Positions 9,141 to 19,472 of a stretch of 64,000 nucleotides of DNA are shown here, one piece after another. Within the stretch, counting starts at the first letter, position 1, and every line of letters starts with the position of its first letter. The position numbers were made by a program, and so were the translations under genes. This DNA is from Burkholderia sp. Leaf177 (lineage in GTDB: Bacteria; Pseudomonadota; Gammaproteobacteria; Burkholderiales; Burkholderiaceae), in contig NZ_LMPF01000004.1 of NCBI RefSeq assembly GCF_001424345.1, positions 193,183 through 257,182 on the forward strand. Direction: 5' to 3'. The notes below the pieces were generated by a model. It ran no database searches, was not told the origin of the DNA, and was given only the letters and a program-made list of their open reading frames with translations.

Positions 9141-9809
9141 TGTCGAGGTTGATGAGGCGGGACTTGATACGGGCCTGGCGCCAGCACAATCAATAATCGA
9201 TGCCGCGTGTCTTGGAAGCAGAAGAGAAAGCAGAAGATGAAAAGGGAAAACCCTTGGTCACTAAACAACTCGTTTCGTACGACCGATCCGAATTGTTGCC
9301 GATGGTACATGAACGGAAATGCGCCCGAATCAGGGGCGCGCCCTAGGGCGTGGTGATCGAACGTCAAATTGCATCCGTGGCGTCACGATAAGCCCACGGA
9401 CACGTGTCATCGTGTTAAATGCTTTGCGCTTCTGGCAATGCTGGATTAAATTGACGTTCGCCGCCGCAGAACCAGCATCCGCGCCGCGCAACCGGCAATT
9501 CGGAGCATGTGCTTCGTGCAGAACCGGCAGCGTCGCATGATGCGCACCTAATCCGTGTCCCGATTAAACGAAATCACATTCGCCAGGACACGCTAATAAG
9601 AACGGCCGGACATTCGTTTTTTTCGCTAGTCTCTCGCAACACCGTGTCGCCAGCATCGCCGGCTTTGTCCGTATACGTTGACCATTCGTGGCCGCCGTTG
9701 ACAGGGCAAGCCGCAAGATGTCGTAGCAAGCCGCTGGGTTGATGCGGTCCAAAAGAAGCACAAAGAAGTACAACTTTGCGAAGTCCAAAGCGAAACAAAA
9801 GGAGAAACC
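9141..9809. other. Intergenic region without a supported gene
   Basis: 669 bases separate the divergent TAXI and BON genes. I see no credible coding frame: short frames on both strands lack ribosome binding sites and typical codon bias. A small hairpin (GCGCCC at 9321-9326, GGGCGC at 9334-9339) and a TTGACA at 9698-9703 without a convincing -10 partner are present. It presumably carries the promoters of both genes. Confidence 0.5.
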
Positions 9810-10169
9810 ATGAAAGCAGTCGATATGTTGAAGGCACTGGGCGTCGTGCTGTGCGTCGCGGTCGCATCGAGCGCCTATGCTCAATCGAGCGATGCCGCAC
9901 CCTCGGACGCAATGTCGGCGAAGGCCGACGCCAAGATCACGAAGAAGACCGACCGCAAGCTCGGTCTCGATGTGCGCCGTGCATTGAGCAAGGCACAGGG
10001 CATCGACGTGTCGAACATCTTTGTGCGCGCACGCGGCGGTGCCGTGACCCTGACGGGTTCGGTGCCGGACGGCGCGCAGATCCCGAAGGCTGAAGAAGTC
10101 GCGAAGGGCGTTTCCGGCGTGAAGTCGGTATCGAACAAGCTCTCGCTCGCACCGCAAAACGGTTCGTGA
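9810..10169 (+). CDS. Small periplasmic BON-domain protein
   Basis: 119 residues. An N-terminal Sec signal peptide (about 1-24, cut after A-Y-A) leads into a single BON domain (about 50-115) with the conserved G-[AV]-V-x-L-T-G-S-V turn and the V-S-G-V-K-S-V-S-N-K-L ending. BON proteins of this size (like the OsmY half-domain) sit in the periplasm and bind membrane surfaces or phospholipid, often induced by envelope or osmotic stress. A clear AAAGGAG ribosome binding site precedes the ATG. A strong terminator follows, so it is probably monocistronic. Confidence 0.88.
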   Translation: MKAVDMLKALGVVLCVAVASSAYAQSSDAAPSDAMSAKADAKITKKTDRKLGLDVRRALSKAQGIDVSNIFVRARGGAVTLTGSVPDGAQIPKAEEVAKGVSGVKSVSNKLSLAPQNGS

Positions 10170-10251
10170 TGCAGGCCTGAGCCCCGGTTTTTCGAAAAGC
10201 TGCTGCGTTTCAGTTAGTAACGGCGCAGCTTGACGGGAATCGAATGGTTCA

Positions 10252-10290
10252 AAAACGGGTTCCGGTGCTTCGTGCACCGGGACCCGTTTT
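10252..10290 (+). terminator. Rho-independent terminator after the BON gene
   Basis: AAAACGGGT (10252-10260) pairs with ACCCGTTTT (10282-10290), and CCGGTGC (10262-10268) with GCACCGG (10274-10280), around a 5 nt loop. The U-tract is part of the 3' arm. It lies about 80 bases after the BON stop codon and upstream of the hydrolase gene. Confidence 0.85.
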
Positions 10291-10458
10291 GCATGTTTGG
10301 TCGGGGTATTGCCGGGTAGTGGCGCCGCGCCGGTTTGTGGTTGAGTGACGGAGTTGCGCGCACCTTGCGCGTACCTCGCGCGCGGCTTGCGGACGGGCTT
10401 TGTGCTTGGTATTGGTCGAGTGCGCGTGTTCAAACCAATAAAAATTCACGGAGACACC

Positions 10459-12555
10459 ATGAAGCGATTCCCGATATCCGCGGTGCTTGCCGCCGTGGCG
10501 GTTGCCGCAGGTCTGGCAGCGTGCCACGGCAACGACGACGACCATGGTTCGCAGTCCAACTCACTGCCTAGTTTCATCGCGGGCAGCGTTCGCACGCAGA
10601 CCTACGACGGCAATACAGACGACCTTCTGACAGCGGGGCTCGGCAAGACCGGGCTGGCATCGGCGAGTGCGCCTTCTGTGGCGAACGCAGCGTCGCCGAG
10701 CGCGGCCGAGCTCAGGCGGCTTGCCATCTACTCGAACTATCGCGCGCTCGTGGACATGTCCGCGAACGGCGGATATGGCCGCTTCTGGGGACCGAATGTC
10801 GATCTGAACGGCAACGACACGCTCGGCGAAGGCAAGATTGCCGGCAAGGAATATCTCGCGTACGCCGACGATGGCAGCGGCAAGAAGAACGTCAGCCTTC
10901 TCGTGCAGATTCCGGCGAGCTTCAATCCGGATCAGCCGTGCATTGTGACGGCGACGTCGTCGGGATCTCGTGGCGTGTACGGGGCGATATCGGCGGCGGG
11001 TGAATGGGGCTTGAAGCGCGGCTGCGCGGTGGCTTATACCGACAAAGGCAGCGGCAACGGCGCGCACGAACTCGCGACGAACCTGGTTACGCTGATCGAT
11101 GGCACGCTGGCCAATGCGAACGGCGCCGGGAAAACGAGCGAATTCACGGCGAATCCGGGCGCGACGAGCATCGCTGCGTTCAACGCGCAATTTTCCAATC
11201 GATACGCGTTCAAACACGCTCACTCGCAGCAGAACCCGGAGAAAGACTGGGGCACGAATACGCTGCAGGCAATCCAGTTCGCGTACTGGGCGCTCAACGA
11301 CACATACGGCGCAGTCGATGGCAGCAACCACAAGACGCGCTACAACCGCGGCGACATCACGACGATCGCGGCATCGGTGAGCAATGGCGGCGGCGCATCG
11401 CTCGCGGCTGCCGAGCAGGATACGCAAGGGTGGATCACGGCGGTGGTAGTCGGCGAGCCGCAGATCAACCTGAGGGTTCCATCGCAGGTGTCCGTCCGTC
11501 AGGGCGGCGTGCCGGTGGCGTCGTTCGGACGGCCCCTTGCCGACTACATGTCGCTCGCGAACCTGCTCCAGCCATGCGCGGCGCTTGCTCCTGCCGCAGC
11601 CGGCGCGCCGTATCTCACCGCCTTGCCGCTGGTGACCACAACGGCTATTCGCACCGCGCGGTGTGCATCGCTGGCGTCGAGCGGCGTGATTTCCGGCGGC
11701 GATGTCATAAGCCAGGCAAACAGCGCGTTGACCCAGTTGCATCAAGCCGGGTATCAGACGGATTCGGATCTTCTGCAAGCGCCAATGTGGGATTCGCAGG
11801 CCGTGCCCGCTGTTGCCGTGACGTACGCCAACGCGTACACGCAATCGAGCGTCACGGACAACCTGTGCAACTTCAGCTTCGGCACGACCAATGCGCTGAC
11901 GGGCGCGGCGGGCGTGACGCCGCTCGTCTCGCCGATGCCTACCGTCTTCGGCAACGGCAATGGCGTGCCGCCGACCAACGGCATCAATCTGGTCTACAAC
12001 GCGGGAAATCCGGGCGCGGCGGATCATCGTTTCGCTACGACCGATGCCAGCTTCACCGGTGCGTTCTGCGTGCGCGGTTTGTGGACCAATGGTGACGCAC
12101 GGATGACGGCGAGTGTCGATGCAATCCGGGTGAATGCGAACCTGCACGGCAAGCCGGCGATCATCGTCCAGGGACGCTCGGACACGCTCGTGCCGATCAA
12201 CCACGCGTCGCGCCCGTACGCCGCCATGAACAAGCTCGCCGAAGGAAACTCGAGCAACCTGTCGTTCTACGAAGTGACGAACGGCCAGCATTTCGATGCC
12301 TTCCTGAGCGTCGCGGGCTTCGACAACCGCTTTATCCCGCTGCATTACTACAACCTGCAGGCGCTGAACCTGATGTGGGCGCACCTGAAGAACAACGCGC
12401 CGCTGCCGCCTTCGCAGGTCGTGCGCACGGTGCCGCGAGGCGGTGCTGCGGGGGCGGCGCCGGCGTTATCGGTGGCAAATCTGCCGGCGATTTCCGCCGC
12501 GCCCGGCGGTAACGCGATCACGTTTGGCGGCGGTTCGGTGAACGTACCCGAGTGA
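10459..12555 (+). CDS. D-(-)-3-hydroxybutyrate oligomer hydrolase
   Basis: About 698 residues, the normal length for this family. It hydrolyses short 3-hydroxybutyrate oligomers to monomers (EC 3.1.1.22) during polyhydroxybutyrate use. The N-terminal signal ends in a lipobox-like L-A-A-C (about residue 22), so the protein is exported and possibly lipid-anchored. The likely nucleophile serine is in A-S-V-S-N-G-G-G-A-S, with a late G-Q-H-F-D-A-F motif supplying the histidine. The ATG at 10459 follows a GGAGA site; a longer in-frame start at 10345 adds a non-conserved basic stretch and breaks the signal peptide. The next gene converges with a 7 bp gap. No phasin or PHB synthase is nearby. Confidence 0.88.
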   Translation: MKRFPISAVLAAVAVAAGLAACHGNDDDHGSQSNSLPSFIAGSVRTQTYDGNTDDLLTAGLGKTGLASASAPSVANAASPSAAELRRLAIYSNYRALVDMSANGGYGRFWGPNVDLNGNDTLGEGKIAGKEYLAYADDGSGKKNVSLLVQIPASFNPDQPCIVTATSSGSRGVYGAISAAGEWGLKRGCAVAYTDKGSGNGAHELATNLVTLIDGTLANANGAGKTSEFTANPGATSIAAFNAQFSNRYAFKHAHSQQNPEKDWGTNTLQAIQFAYWALNDTYGAVDGSNHKTRYNRGDITTIAASVSNGGGASLAAAEQDTQGWITAVVVGEPQINLRVPSQVSVRQGGVPVASFGRPLADYMSLANLLQPCAALAPAAAGAPYLTALPLVTTTAIRTARCASLASSGVISGGDVISQANSALTQLHQAGYQTDSDLLQAPMWDSQAVPAVAVTYANAYTQSSVTDNLCNFSFGTTNALTGAAGVTPLVSPMPTVFGNGNGVPPTNGINLVYNAGNPGAADHRFATTDASFTGAFCVRGLWTNGDARMTASVDAIRVNANLHGKPAIIVQGRSDTLVPINHASRPYAAMNKLAEGNSSNLSFYEVTNGQHFDAFLSVAGFDNRFIPLHYYNLQALNLMWAHLKNNAPLPPSQVVRTVPRGGAAGAAPALSVANLPAISAAPGGNAITFGGGSVNVPE

Positions 12556-12562
12556 AGCGTTC

Positions 12563-13246
12563 CTACGGTGTCGGAGCCGAGGCGGGCGCCGGCGCGCTTA
12601 CGACCGGCGTCTGCACGACGATCGGCGTAGGTGTGAGCTCCGGCGAGTTCAATATCAGCGAAGGCGCGAGCGGATGGCTCGTGACGTCGTCGCCGGGAAT
12701 GGGCGAGCTGCGCGGCACGGTGCGCAGGTAATGGCCGACGAGACCGAAAAACCGGTCGTAGAACTTGCCCGCTGGCACGGTTTCGCTGGAAATCTTGACC
12801 ATGGAGTCGCTGTTCGAGCGGATCGGCAACGACAACGAGCCGAGCACGCTTAATCCCACGCTCGCCGACGTATCGCTTTTCTTCAGCGTATAGCCATCCT
12901 GCACGGCGTTCACATACGCGATGCTCGTATTGCTCGCATTTTCGCCCGGCGTGCAGACCACATGAAACGATACAACCACGTGTGTTTCCGGCGTCGGCTG
13001 GAAATTCTTGGTGGCGTCGACGGTGTCGGGCTGGGCCATCGTCGTCATGTAGCCTTGGCTTAGCAACGCACGGCGCGAGGCTTCGCAGGTTTCCTGGCTG
13101 GTGGCGTCGTAGTTGTGCGCGAAGGGGCTCACGCCAGTCGAGAACATTTCTGCCTGATAGCTCGGCGTGGGCGCGGCCTTGCCGCCGCATGCAGCGAGGA
13201 TCAGCACGGGCAGGGCGAGGGAAAGTCGGGGAAACGGGTTGTGCAT
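12563..13246 (-). CDS. Putative lipoprotein, DUF2242-like
   Basis: 227 residues. The N-terminus is a lipoprotein signal with the lipobox L-A-A-C at about residues 17-20, followed by G-G-K. The next region (F-S-T-G-V-S-P-F, then a conserved cysteine and S-Q-G-Y) matches my memory of the DUF2242 family found in Burkholderiales lipoproteins; I could not check this. The last 30 residues are a proline-alanine-threonine-rich low-complexity tail. Function unknown. Convergent with the hydrolase gene, from which it is separated by only 7 bp. Confidence 0.65.
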   Translation of the reverse strand: MHNPFPRLSLALPVLILAACGGKAAPTPSYQAEMFSTGVSPFAHNYDATSQETCEASRRALLSQGYMTTMAQPDTVDATKNFQPTPETHVVVSFHVVCTPGENASNTSIAYVNAVQDGYTLKKSDTSASVGLSVLGSLSLPIRSNSDSMVKISSETVPAGKFYDRFFGLVGHYLRTVPRSSPIPGDDVTSHPLAPSLILNSPELTPTPIVVQTPVVSAPAPASAPTP

Positions 13247-13340
13247 GACAGTCGGCGGGACAATACGAGAGACATCGGCGGCCTAGATTGTAGTGCGCCG
13301 CGAGGGCGGACGTAAAAGGCGAGGATTACGATGCGCTATC

Positions 13341-13369
13341 TTGACATATGCCAACATACGCTCTAACTT
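13341..13369 (+). promoter_or_regulatory. Candidate sigma-70 promoter of the toxin-antitoxin operon
   Basis: A consensus -35 TTGACA (13341-13346) is followed after 17 bases by TAACTT (13364-13369), a moderate -10. The antitoxin ATG is 37 bases further on and has an excellent AGGAGG site (13395-13400). Confidence 0.55.
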
Positions 13370-13405
13370 TATCATTGCGACTCACGCTCTCGAGAGGAGG
13401 ATCTC

Positions 13406-13669
13406 ATGCGAACCGTCTCTATTTTCAAAAACAACGCAAACCAGGCAGTTCGAATCCCAAAGGATATGCAATTCGAGGGCGTAACTGAACTTGAGATCCA
13501 GCGTGAGGGGGACACGATCTTGTTGCGTCCGGTGCGCCCTAACTGGACGTCGTTTGCTATCGAACCCACCGCCGAAAGTGATTTCCTGGCAGAACGGGTC
13601 AACGTTGTTCAAACTGGTCGATTCGACCTCTCCGGGATGGATGAAGAGCCGGGAGAGACCAGCCGGTGA
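13406..13669 (+). CDS. vapB: VapB-type antitoxin (AbrB/SpoVT fold)
   Basis: 87 residues. The N-terminal swapped-hairpin DNA-binding domain has the F-K-N-N-A-N-Q-A-V-R-I-P-K pattern and E-G-V-T-E-L-E-I typical of VapB/MazE proteins. The C-terminal 35 residues, rich in acidic residues, should wrap and inhibit the toxin. It would also autoregulate the operon with the toxin. It has an AGGAGG ribosome binding site and overlaps the toxin gene by 4 bases (GTGA), the usual arrangement for a type II antitoxin-toxin pair. Confidence 0.9.
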   Translation: MRTVSIFKNNANQAVRIPKDMQFEGVTELEIQREGDTILLRPVRPNWTSFAIEPTAESDFLAERVNVVQTGRFDLSGMDEEPGETSR

Positions 13670-14091
13670 CACAGCTGTACATGCTCGATACAAACATTTG
13701 TTCCTTCATCATGCGAAAGCGGCCTGTGGAGGTCTTGGCCAAGCTTCAAAACTGTGTTAACGCGCAAAACCGAATCGTTATTTCGGCGATCACTTATGCA
13801 GAAATGCGGTTTGGATCCGTGGGCAAAAAGGCATCGCCCAAACACGCGGGTCTGGTCTCCGCGTTCGTTGCACGGCTGGACGGCGTATTGCCGTGGGATG
13901 CGTCGGCAGTCGATGAGACAACCCGCATACGCGTTGAATTGGCGAGCCGGGGCACGCCGATCGGCGACAACGATTCGGCAATCGCCGGTCACGCTTTGGC
14001 GGCCGGCACCATTCTTGTGACGAACAACGTCCGGGAATTCATACGGGTACCTGGCCTGCGCATTGAGGATTGGGCAACGCCTGCGCCTTAA
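13666..14091 (+). CDS. vapC: VapC-type PIN-domain ribonuclease toxin
   Basis: 141 residues from a GTG start inside the antitoxin stop codon. PIN-domain acidic residues are visible: Y-M-L-D-T-N-I near the N-terminus, a glutamate in T-Y-A-E-M-R-F, and D-N-D-S-A-I-A-G-H near residue 105. The chain ends with T-N-N-V-R-E-F and L-R-I-E-D-W, both common in VapC of the F-x-R-V-P-G-L-x-x-E-D-W class. These enzymes cut tRNA or other RNA when the antitoxin decays. All catalytic residues look intact. Located immediately before the groESL promoter. Confidence 0.92.
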   Translation: MTQLYMLDTNICSFIMRKRPVEVLAKLQNCVNAQNRIVISAITYAEMRFGSVGKKASPKHAGLVSAFVARLDGVLPWDASAVDETTRIRVELASRGTPIGDNDSAIAGHALAAGTILVTNNVREFIRVPGLRIEDWATPAP

Positions 14092-14152
14092 GCCGAAATT
14101 ACGCGCGGTACCCCTTCCCCATCTATTTCTCGTCCTTCTCCCATATCCCTTC

Positions 14153-14182
14153 TTGAAATTACCGACTGGAGTGCCATATACT
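14153..14182 (+). promoter_or_regulatory. groESL promoter
   Basis: TTGAAA (14153-14158) and TATACT (14177-14182) with an 18 bp spacer form a sigma-70-type promoter. The same stretch also reads CTTGAAA ... CCATAT, which resembles a heat-shock sigma-32 promoter, so two overlapping promoters are possible. The -10 touches the CIRCE operator. Confidence 0.7.
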
Positions 14183-14208
14183 TGGCACTCGTCGCACGAG
14201 AGTGCTAA
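14182..14208 (+). promoter_or_regulatory. CIRCE operator (HrcA binding site)
   Basis: TTGGCACTC (14182-14190), 9 bp spacer, GAGTGCTAA (14200-14208). This is the CIRCE inverted repeat with a single mismatch (G for A at position 3). HrcA bound here represses groESL until heat shock titrates its GroE chaperone. The hrcA gene is not in this window. Confidence 0.93.
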
Positions 14209-14288
14209 CAGTTTTCCGGGTGGTGGTTCCGTGAGCCGCCAGCCGGGTTTCCCGCGTTTTTATAGTCTCAGTTAAGAGAGGAGTGTGT

Positions 14289-14579
14289 ATGAACCTTCGT
14301 CCTTTGCACGATCGCGTCATCGTCAAGCGTCTGGATCAGGAAACCAAGACTGCCTCGGGCCTCATCATCCCCGACGCTGCAGCTGAAAAGCCGGATCAAG
14401 GCGAAATCCTGGCCGTCGGCCCGGGCAAGCGCGATGACAAGGGTACGCAAAACGCCCTCGACGTCAAAGTGGGCGACCGCGTGCTGTTCGGTAAATACGC
14501 TGGTCAGACCGTCAAGGTCGACGGCAATGAACTGCTCGTGATGCGCGAAGAAGACATCATGGCCGTTCTGGTCAAGTAA
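14289..14579 (+). CDS. groES: Co-chaperonin GroES (Hsp10)
   Basis: 96 residues, the standard length. It forms the heptameric lid of the GroEL folding chamber. [12 protein letters not shown] at the start, the mobile loop around residues 17-33 (T-A-S-G-L-I-I-P) and the C-terminal E-D-I-M-A-V-L are all present. The ATG at 14289 is used; a GTG two codons earlier is in frame but less conserved. It lies 80 bases downstream of CIRCE and 109 bases upstream of groEL, as one operon. Confidence 0.98.
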   Translation: MNLRPLHDRVIVKRLDQETKTASGLIIPDAAAEKPDQGEILAVGPGKRDDKGTQNALDVKVGDRVLFGKYAGQTVKVDGNELLVMREEDIMAVLVK

Positions 14580-14667
14580 TCACCTTCAAGCCTGCGGCGC
14601 TCCAGCCGGCGCGATCGAAACGCTTTCCCGCGTCTCTCGCCCGGCCTGGCAGACAGCCAAAAACTGA

Positions 14668-16332
<1,665 letters not shown>

Positions 16333-16404
16333 TTTCGGCTTCTGCCGGAATTGCGTGACAACGCGGGCTTTTTCGGGAGTCTGCGTTTCGCCAGGTTTGC
16401 CAAA

Positions 16405-16442
16405 GAAAAAACCCGCATCGGGCAACTGATGCGGGTTTTTTT
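16405..16442. terminator. Bidirectional terminator between groEL and the opposite-strand gene
   Basis: ACCCGCATC (16411-16419) pairs with GATGCGGGT (16428-16436) around an 8 nt loop, flanked by A-run 16405-16410 and T-run 16437-16442. It can therefore end both the groESL transcript and the converging transcript that stops at 16462. Confidence 0.9.
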
Positions 16443-16461
16443 ATCGGCTTATAGCTAAGCG

Positions 16462-16884
16462 CTATTTGCCGTTCTGCTCACGCATCTGTTCGGCTGCGGC
16501 CTTGTAGTCGTAGGTGGGATAGAACTCGGTTCTGTAAGCGCCCCACGCGGTTGATTCGATTGCGCGATTCACTTCGCGTAATTTATCGGCGGGAACGCGC
16601 AGCGTCACAACCTGGCCGATACCCATCATCACGTACCACGACACCACCTGAACGCCCGGCGGCGGGAACGCCTTGAAGTAGCCTTGCTCCTTCAACTGCT
16701 GGTTGATCTGCGGCAGCGTTTTGGACTCATCGTGCTTGAGGAAAATGGTGAGGAGAAAGGTTCCATCGCCTACCGGTGCGGCAGTATTCGTCGCGTTTGG
16801 TGCGGGCGCGGTTTGCGCCATCGCGCATGTCAAGCTACCCGCCAGAATCAAAACTGCGCTCAACCACTTCGCGTACTCACGCAT
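16462..16884 (-). CDS. Exported protein of unknown function
   Basis: 140 residues with a Sec signal peptide (about 1-23, cut after A-M-A). A short proline/alanine linker leads to a compact domain of about 95 residues. That domain starts L-L-T-I-F-L-K-H-D and contains W-Y-V-M-M-G-I-G-Q-V-V-T-L-R-V-P and W-G-A-Y-R-T-E-F-Y-P-T-Y-D. The strand-helix-helix order suggests a ferredoxin-like or dimeric alpha-beta barrel fold; that is only a guess. I recall conserved homologues in Burkholderia but no assigned role. Its first 8 bases overlap the end of the DUF72 gene upstream, so the two are co-transcribed and probably translationally coupled. Confidence 0.75.
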   Translation of the reverse strand: MREYAKWLSAVLILAGSLTCAMAQTAPAPNATNTAAPVGDGTFLLTIFLKHDESKTLPQINQQLKEQGYFKAFPPPGVQVVSWYVMMGIGQVVTLRVPADKLREVNRAIESTAWGAYRTEFYPTYDYKAAAEQMREQNGK

Positions 16885-17698
16885 CGACTTTCTCCTTTAC
16901 GGCAATGCGTTTTTTTGGGCGGGCGTTCAATGCCCGGCGGCTTTTCACGCGTAGCGCATTAAATTGCGCGGCGCCGGCGGCGGTGTTGTCGAAGATGCAC
17001 CATACGTCGTGTGCTTTTTTCGCCCGATCGTGCAGCGTGAGCGCGAGGCCGTCGAGGAACGGATATTCATACGACGAACGATACACATCCGGCGATCCAT
17101 GCAGCCTGAAGTACGCGAGCGACGTATCCGCCCGATGCTTGATGGCGCAATCGTCGGGCTGCGGATCGGCATCGACATAAGCCACGCTTTTCGATTTCAG
17201 CAGCGTGGCCGCGCTCTTCGCAAACCAGCTTTCGTGCCGTGCTTCGAGCGCGATGGGAATTTGAGTGCGCTCGCGCATCGATGCAAAAAACGCTGCGGCT
17301 TCGTTTTCATCGAACGCGAGACTGGGCGGCAATTGCACGAGCCAGCAACCGAGCGTCTCGCCGAGTTGTGTCGCGGATTCGAGGAACGCGTCGAGCAGCG
17401 GTTCGCATGCAACGAGACGGGCGTCGTGCGTGATCGCCTTCGGGATCTTCACCGAGAAACGAAACGTGCCGGGCACGCTGTCGCGCCATCGTGCATACGT
17501 CTCTGGACGATGCGGCCGATAAAAACTCGAGTTGATTTCAACGCACGTCAGCACCTGCGAATAGCGGGCGAGATGCGTGCCGTCGCCGGGAAAATGCTCG
17601 CCGACGGCGTCGGTCAGTCCCCATCCGGCGCAGCCAATACGAACCGCACCGGGCGGGCGATGTTTGAGCGACGGGAGCGAAGTTTTGCGCAGCGGCAT
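16877..17698 (-). CDS. DUF72 (YecE-like) family protein
   Basis: 273 residues. The family is a TIM-barrel-like fold of unknown biochemical function. Signature stretches are seen in order: I-G-C-A-G-W near residue 20, V-E-I-N-S-S-F-Y-R at about 54, F-R-F-S-V-K-I-P-K near 78, L-E-A-R-H-E-S-W at about 146, A-Y-V-D-A-D near 172, Y-F-R-L-H-G-S at about 194, and a late I-F-D-N-T-A motif. All are intact. First gene of a two-gene unit with the exported protein; thiD lies 25 bases upstream on the same strand, so a three-gene operon is likely. Confidence 0.9.
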   Translation of the reverse strand: MPLRKTSLPSLKHRPPGAVRIGCAGWGLTDAVGEHFPGDGTHLARYSQVLTCVEINSSFYRPHRPETYARWRDSVPGTFRFSVKIPKAITHDARLVACEPLLDAFLESATQLGETLGCWLVQLPPSLAFDENEAAAFFASMRERTQIPIALEARHESWFAKSAATLLKSKSVAYVDADPQPDDCAIKHRADTSLAYFRLHGSPDVYRSSYEYPFLDGLALTLHDRAKKAHDVWCIFDNTAAGAAQFNALRVKSRRALNARPKKRIAVKEKVDA

Positions 17699-17723
17699 TG
17701 TCTAGTTTCGCTCCTGTTCGGTT

Positions 17724-18593
17724 TCAGTGGCGTGCTTCGCCGGGTGCGGCGGGCGGCGCGTCGACCACCACGGGCGGCGTCTCTTCGTCATCGTTCGAAC
17801 GGGCCCAAAAGAAACGATCCGGCATATAAGCGCCCATGCCGGGCCTAAAGGCGGCTCGCGTCGCCTGGAAAACGTACTCTTGCGCTTCGCGCGCGGCTTC
17901 AGCGGGTTCCTGACCGTTTGCCAGTAGCGCGGCGATCGCGGAGCCGAGCGTATCGGTAATACCCATCATGCGATGTTCGGTGCGGTCCCACGTGTCTTGG
18001 CGGATCTGGCCTTCTTCGCTATACAACGTATTGACGTGCCTGTGCGTACCCGTTTCCGTTGCCAGGATATATTCGCAGCCCTGTGAAAGCAGATGCGAAA
18101 TTGCGGCGTCGAGCGTGGGCGCTTCGGCGTCGCCGTCGGGCTGGGCGAGTTGCAGGAGCGTGGCGTGATCGGCGACAAGCATGGTGGTTTGCGGCACCAG
18201 CAGATCGGCCATCGATTCCCGTAATTCGTCCGCGGCCAGCACGTGCTCGTCGTCGAGAGTGAAGTCGGGCGCGAGGATCAGCGGCACATCGTCGTAGTCC
18301 GCCACGACCTCTGCGATCGAAGCCACGACCTCCGCGCGCGTTGCAGCGCCGATCTTGAACGCCGCCACGGGCATATCCTCCAGCAACATGCGGGCCTGAG
18401 TGCCAACGGTTTCGGGATCGAGTCCGGTCACTTCGTCGCAGGTCGCGGAATCGCGCACCGTGTAGCCGGTCAGCACGGTCAAGCCGTGGCAGCCCATGCT
18501 GGCAAGCGTCAGCAGGTCGGCTTGCAGGCCGGAGCCGCCGGTCGGGTCGGACAGGCCGAAAGTAAGAACAATAGGAGGGGTATCGCTGGGCAT
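17724..18593 (-). CDS. thiD: Hydroxymethylpyrimidine/phosphomethylpyrimidine kinase
   Basis: About 289 residues. Phosphorylates HMP and HMP-P in thiamine pyrimidine synthesis. Ribokinase-fold hallmarks include the substrate-binding L-S-D-P-T-G-G-S-G-L-Q-A-D near residue 14, an A-F-K-I-G segment, and the anion-hole region G-I-T-D-T-L-G-S-A-I-A-A. Here the usual G-T-G-[CD]-T-[LF]-S-A-A reads D-T-L-G-S-A, a slightly unusual variant of the catalytic loop in which the base aspartate seems shifted. The ATG at 18593 fits the family; upstream in-frame sequence is not protein-like. No TPP riboswitch was seen in front. The acidic, proline-rich last 30 residues are an extension beyond the usual end. Confidence 0.85.
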   Translation of the reverse strand: MPSDTPPIVLTFGLSDPTGGSGLQADLLTLASMGCHGLTVLTGYTVRDSATCDEVTGLDPETVGTQARMLLEDMPVAAFKIGAATRAEVVASIAEVVADYDDVPLILAPDFTLDDEHVLAADELRESMADLLVPQTTMLVADHATLLQLAQPDGDAEAPTLDAAISHLLSQGCEYILATETGTHRHVNTLYSEEGQIRQDTWDRTEHRMMGITDTLGSAIAALLANGQEPAEAAREAQEYVFQATRAAFRPGMGAYMPDRFFWARSNDDEETPPVVVDAPPAAPGEARH

Positions 18594-18948
18594 CGAATGG
18601 TTTTTTCTGGTCTTTCGGCTGGAAAAGCTGGTCTGGGCAGCCGGACAATGGTTTGGTGCAAACGGCACGATTATGCGGCCTAAAGACGGATTGCCACGTG
18701 AACCGGCTATTTTTTCGCAAGGAATCTCAGGTGAAATCGGCCTGAAGATTGACTGAACGGAAACGCTGCGCAAGGCGTGATACTTGCTCCACCGTTGTTT
18801 CGCGCTATTCGTACACCACGCGCGATATTGATCCCGATCATGGCGGAAACCAGACCGATCGGCCAGCGCTGCTGCATTGCTAGGCATCGCGGCGCCAAAC
18901 CGGTACCATCATGCACTCATTTAACCGATTCCCCGACGCGACATAAGC
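18594..18948. other. Divergent intergenic region, thiD / rubredoxin
   Basis: 355 bases with no supported gene. I looked for a TPP riboswitch on the minus strand and saw no match to its conserved core. It must hold the promoters of thiD and of the rubredoxin gene, but no promoter stands out. Confidence 0.45.
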
Positions 18949-19119
18949 ATGGAATACAGAAGCTGGATGTGCCTGATTTGTGGCTGGATTTATGACGAAG
19001 AAGCGGGTCTGCCCGAGGAAGGCATTGCGCCCGGCACTCGCTGGGAAGACGTTCCAATCAATTGGACCTGTCCCGAATGCGGCGCCCGCAAGGAAGACTT
19101 CGAGATGGTTCAGATCTGA
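18949..19119 (+). CDS. Rubredoxin
   Basis: 56 residues, a complete and typical rubredoxin that is short enough to be missed by gene finders. Two C-x-x-C knuckles bind one iron: C-L-I-C-G-W (residues 8-13) and C-P-E-C-G (about 42-46). Between them are Y-D-E-E-A-G, P-G-T-R-W-E-D-V-P and W-T-C-P, the conserved hydrophobic core. It is a one-electron carrier in the cytoplasm. In many beta-proteobacteria a rubredoxin gene sits next to thiD and the twitching-motility pilGHIJ-chpA genes; here those are absent. A good terminator follows 39 bases after the stop. Confidence 0.95.
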   Translation: MEYRSWMCLICGWIYDEEAGLPEEGIAPGTRWEDVPINWTCPECGARKEDFEMVQI

Positions 19120-19157
19120 GCATAGGCTCGGACACAAGGCAGCAGAACAGAAAAACC

Positions 19158-19200
19158 CGCGCCGCATGGATGGGAAGCCTTCATGCGGCGCGTCTTGTTT
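19158..19200 (+). terminator. Rho-independent terminator after the rubredoxin gene
   Basis: CGCGCCGCATG (19158-19168) and CATGCGGCGCG (19182-19192) are perfect 11 bp arms with a 13 nt loop, followed by TCTTGTTT. The rest of 19120-19472 (353 bases without a gene) shows no other recognisable feature. Confidence 0.85.
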
Positions 19201-19472
19201 ACGGTATTTGCGGCAGGAAAGCGCGAGAAAAGGAAATGCGGTATCACGTGGCGCGTCGAGGCAGCAGATAACGCGACCATGGGCGAAGGCTCAATGCCAA
19301 AACATCGGCGAGATGCCCGAAGCGCCAAACCGCAGACGTTCGGCCAGGCAAAACGATTCGGCAAACGCAGGTCCGGGTTTATATCGCAAGATGTTAGGAG
19401 CAATGCGGCCCGGGTTCGACCCAGATCCATCCGATGCACGGTTTGACCCGTGAATCGGCTCGTGAGCGTTCC

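Noticed and set aside
10561..12384. 607-codon open frame antisense to the 3HB-oligomer hydrolase
   Set aside because: Arginine-rich, low-complexity shadow of a high-GC gene with no ribosome binding site and no recognisable domain.
18594..18948. TPP riboswitch in front of thiD
   Set aside because: The conserved riboswitch core was not found on the minus strand of this gap.
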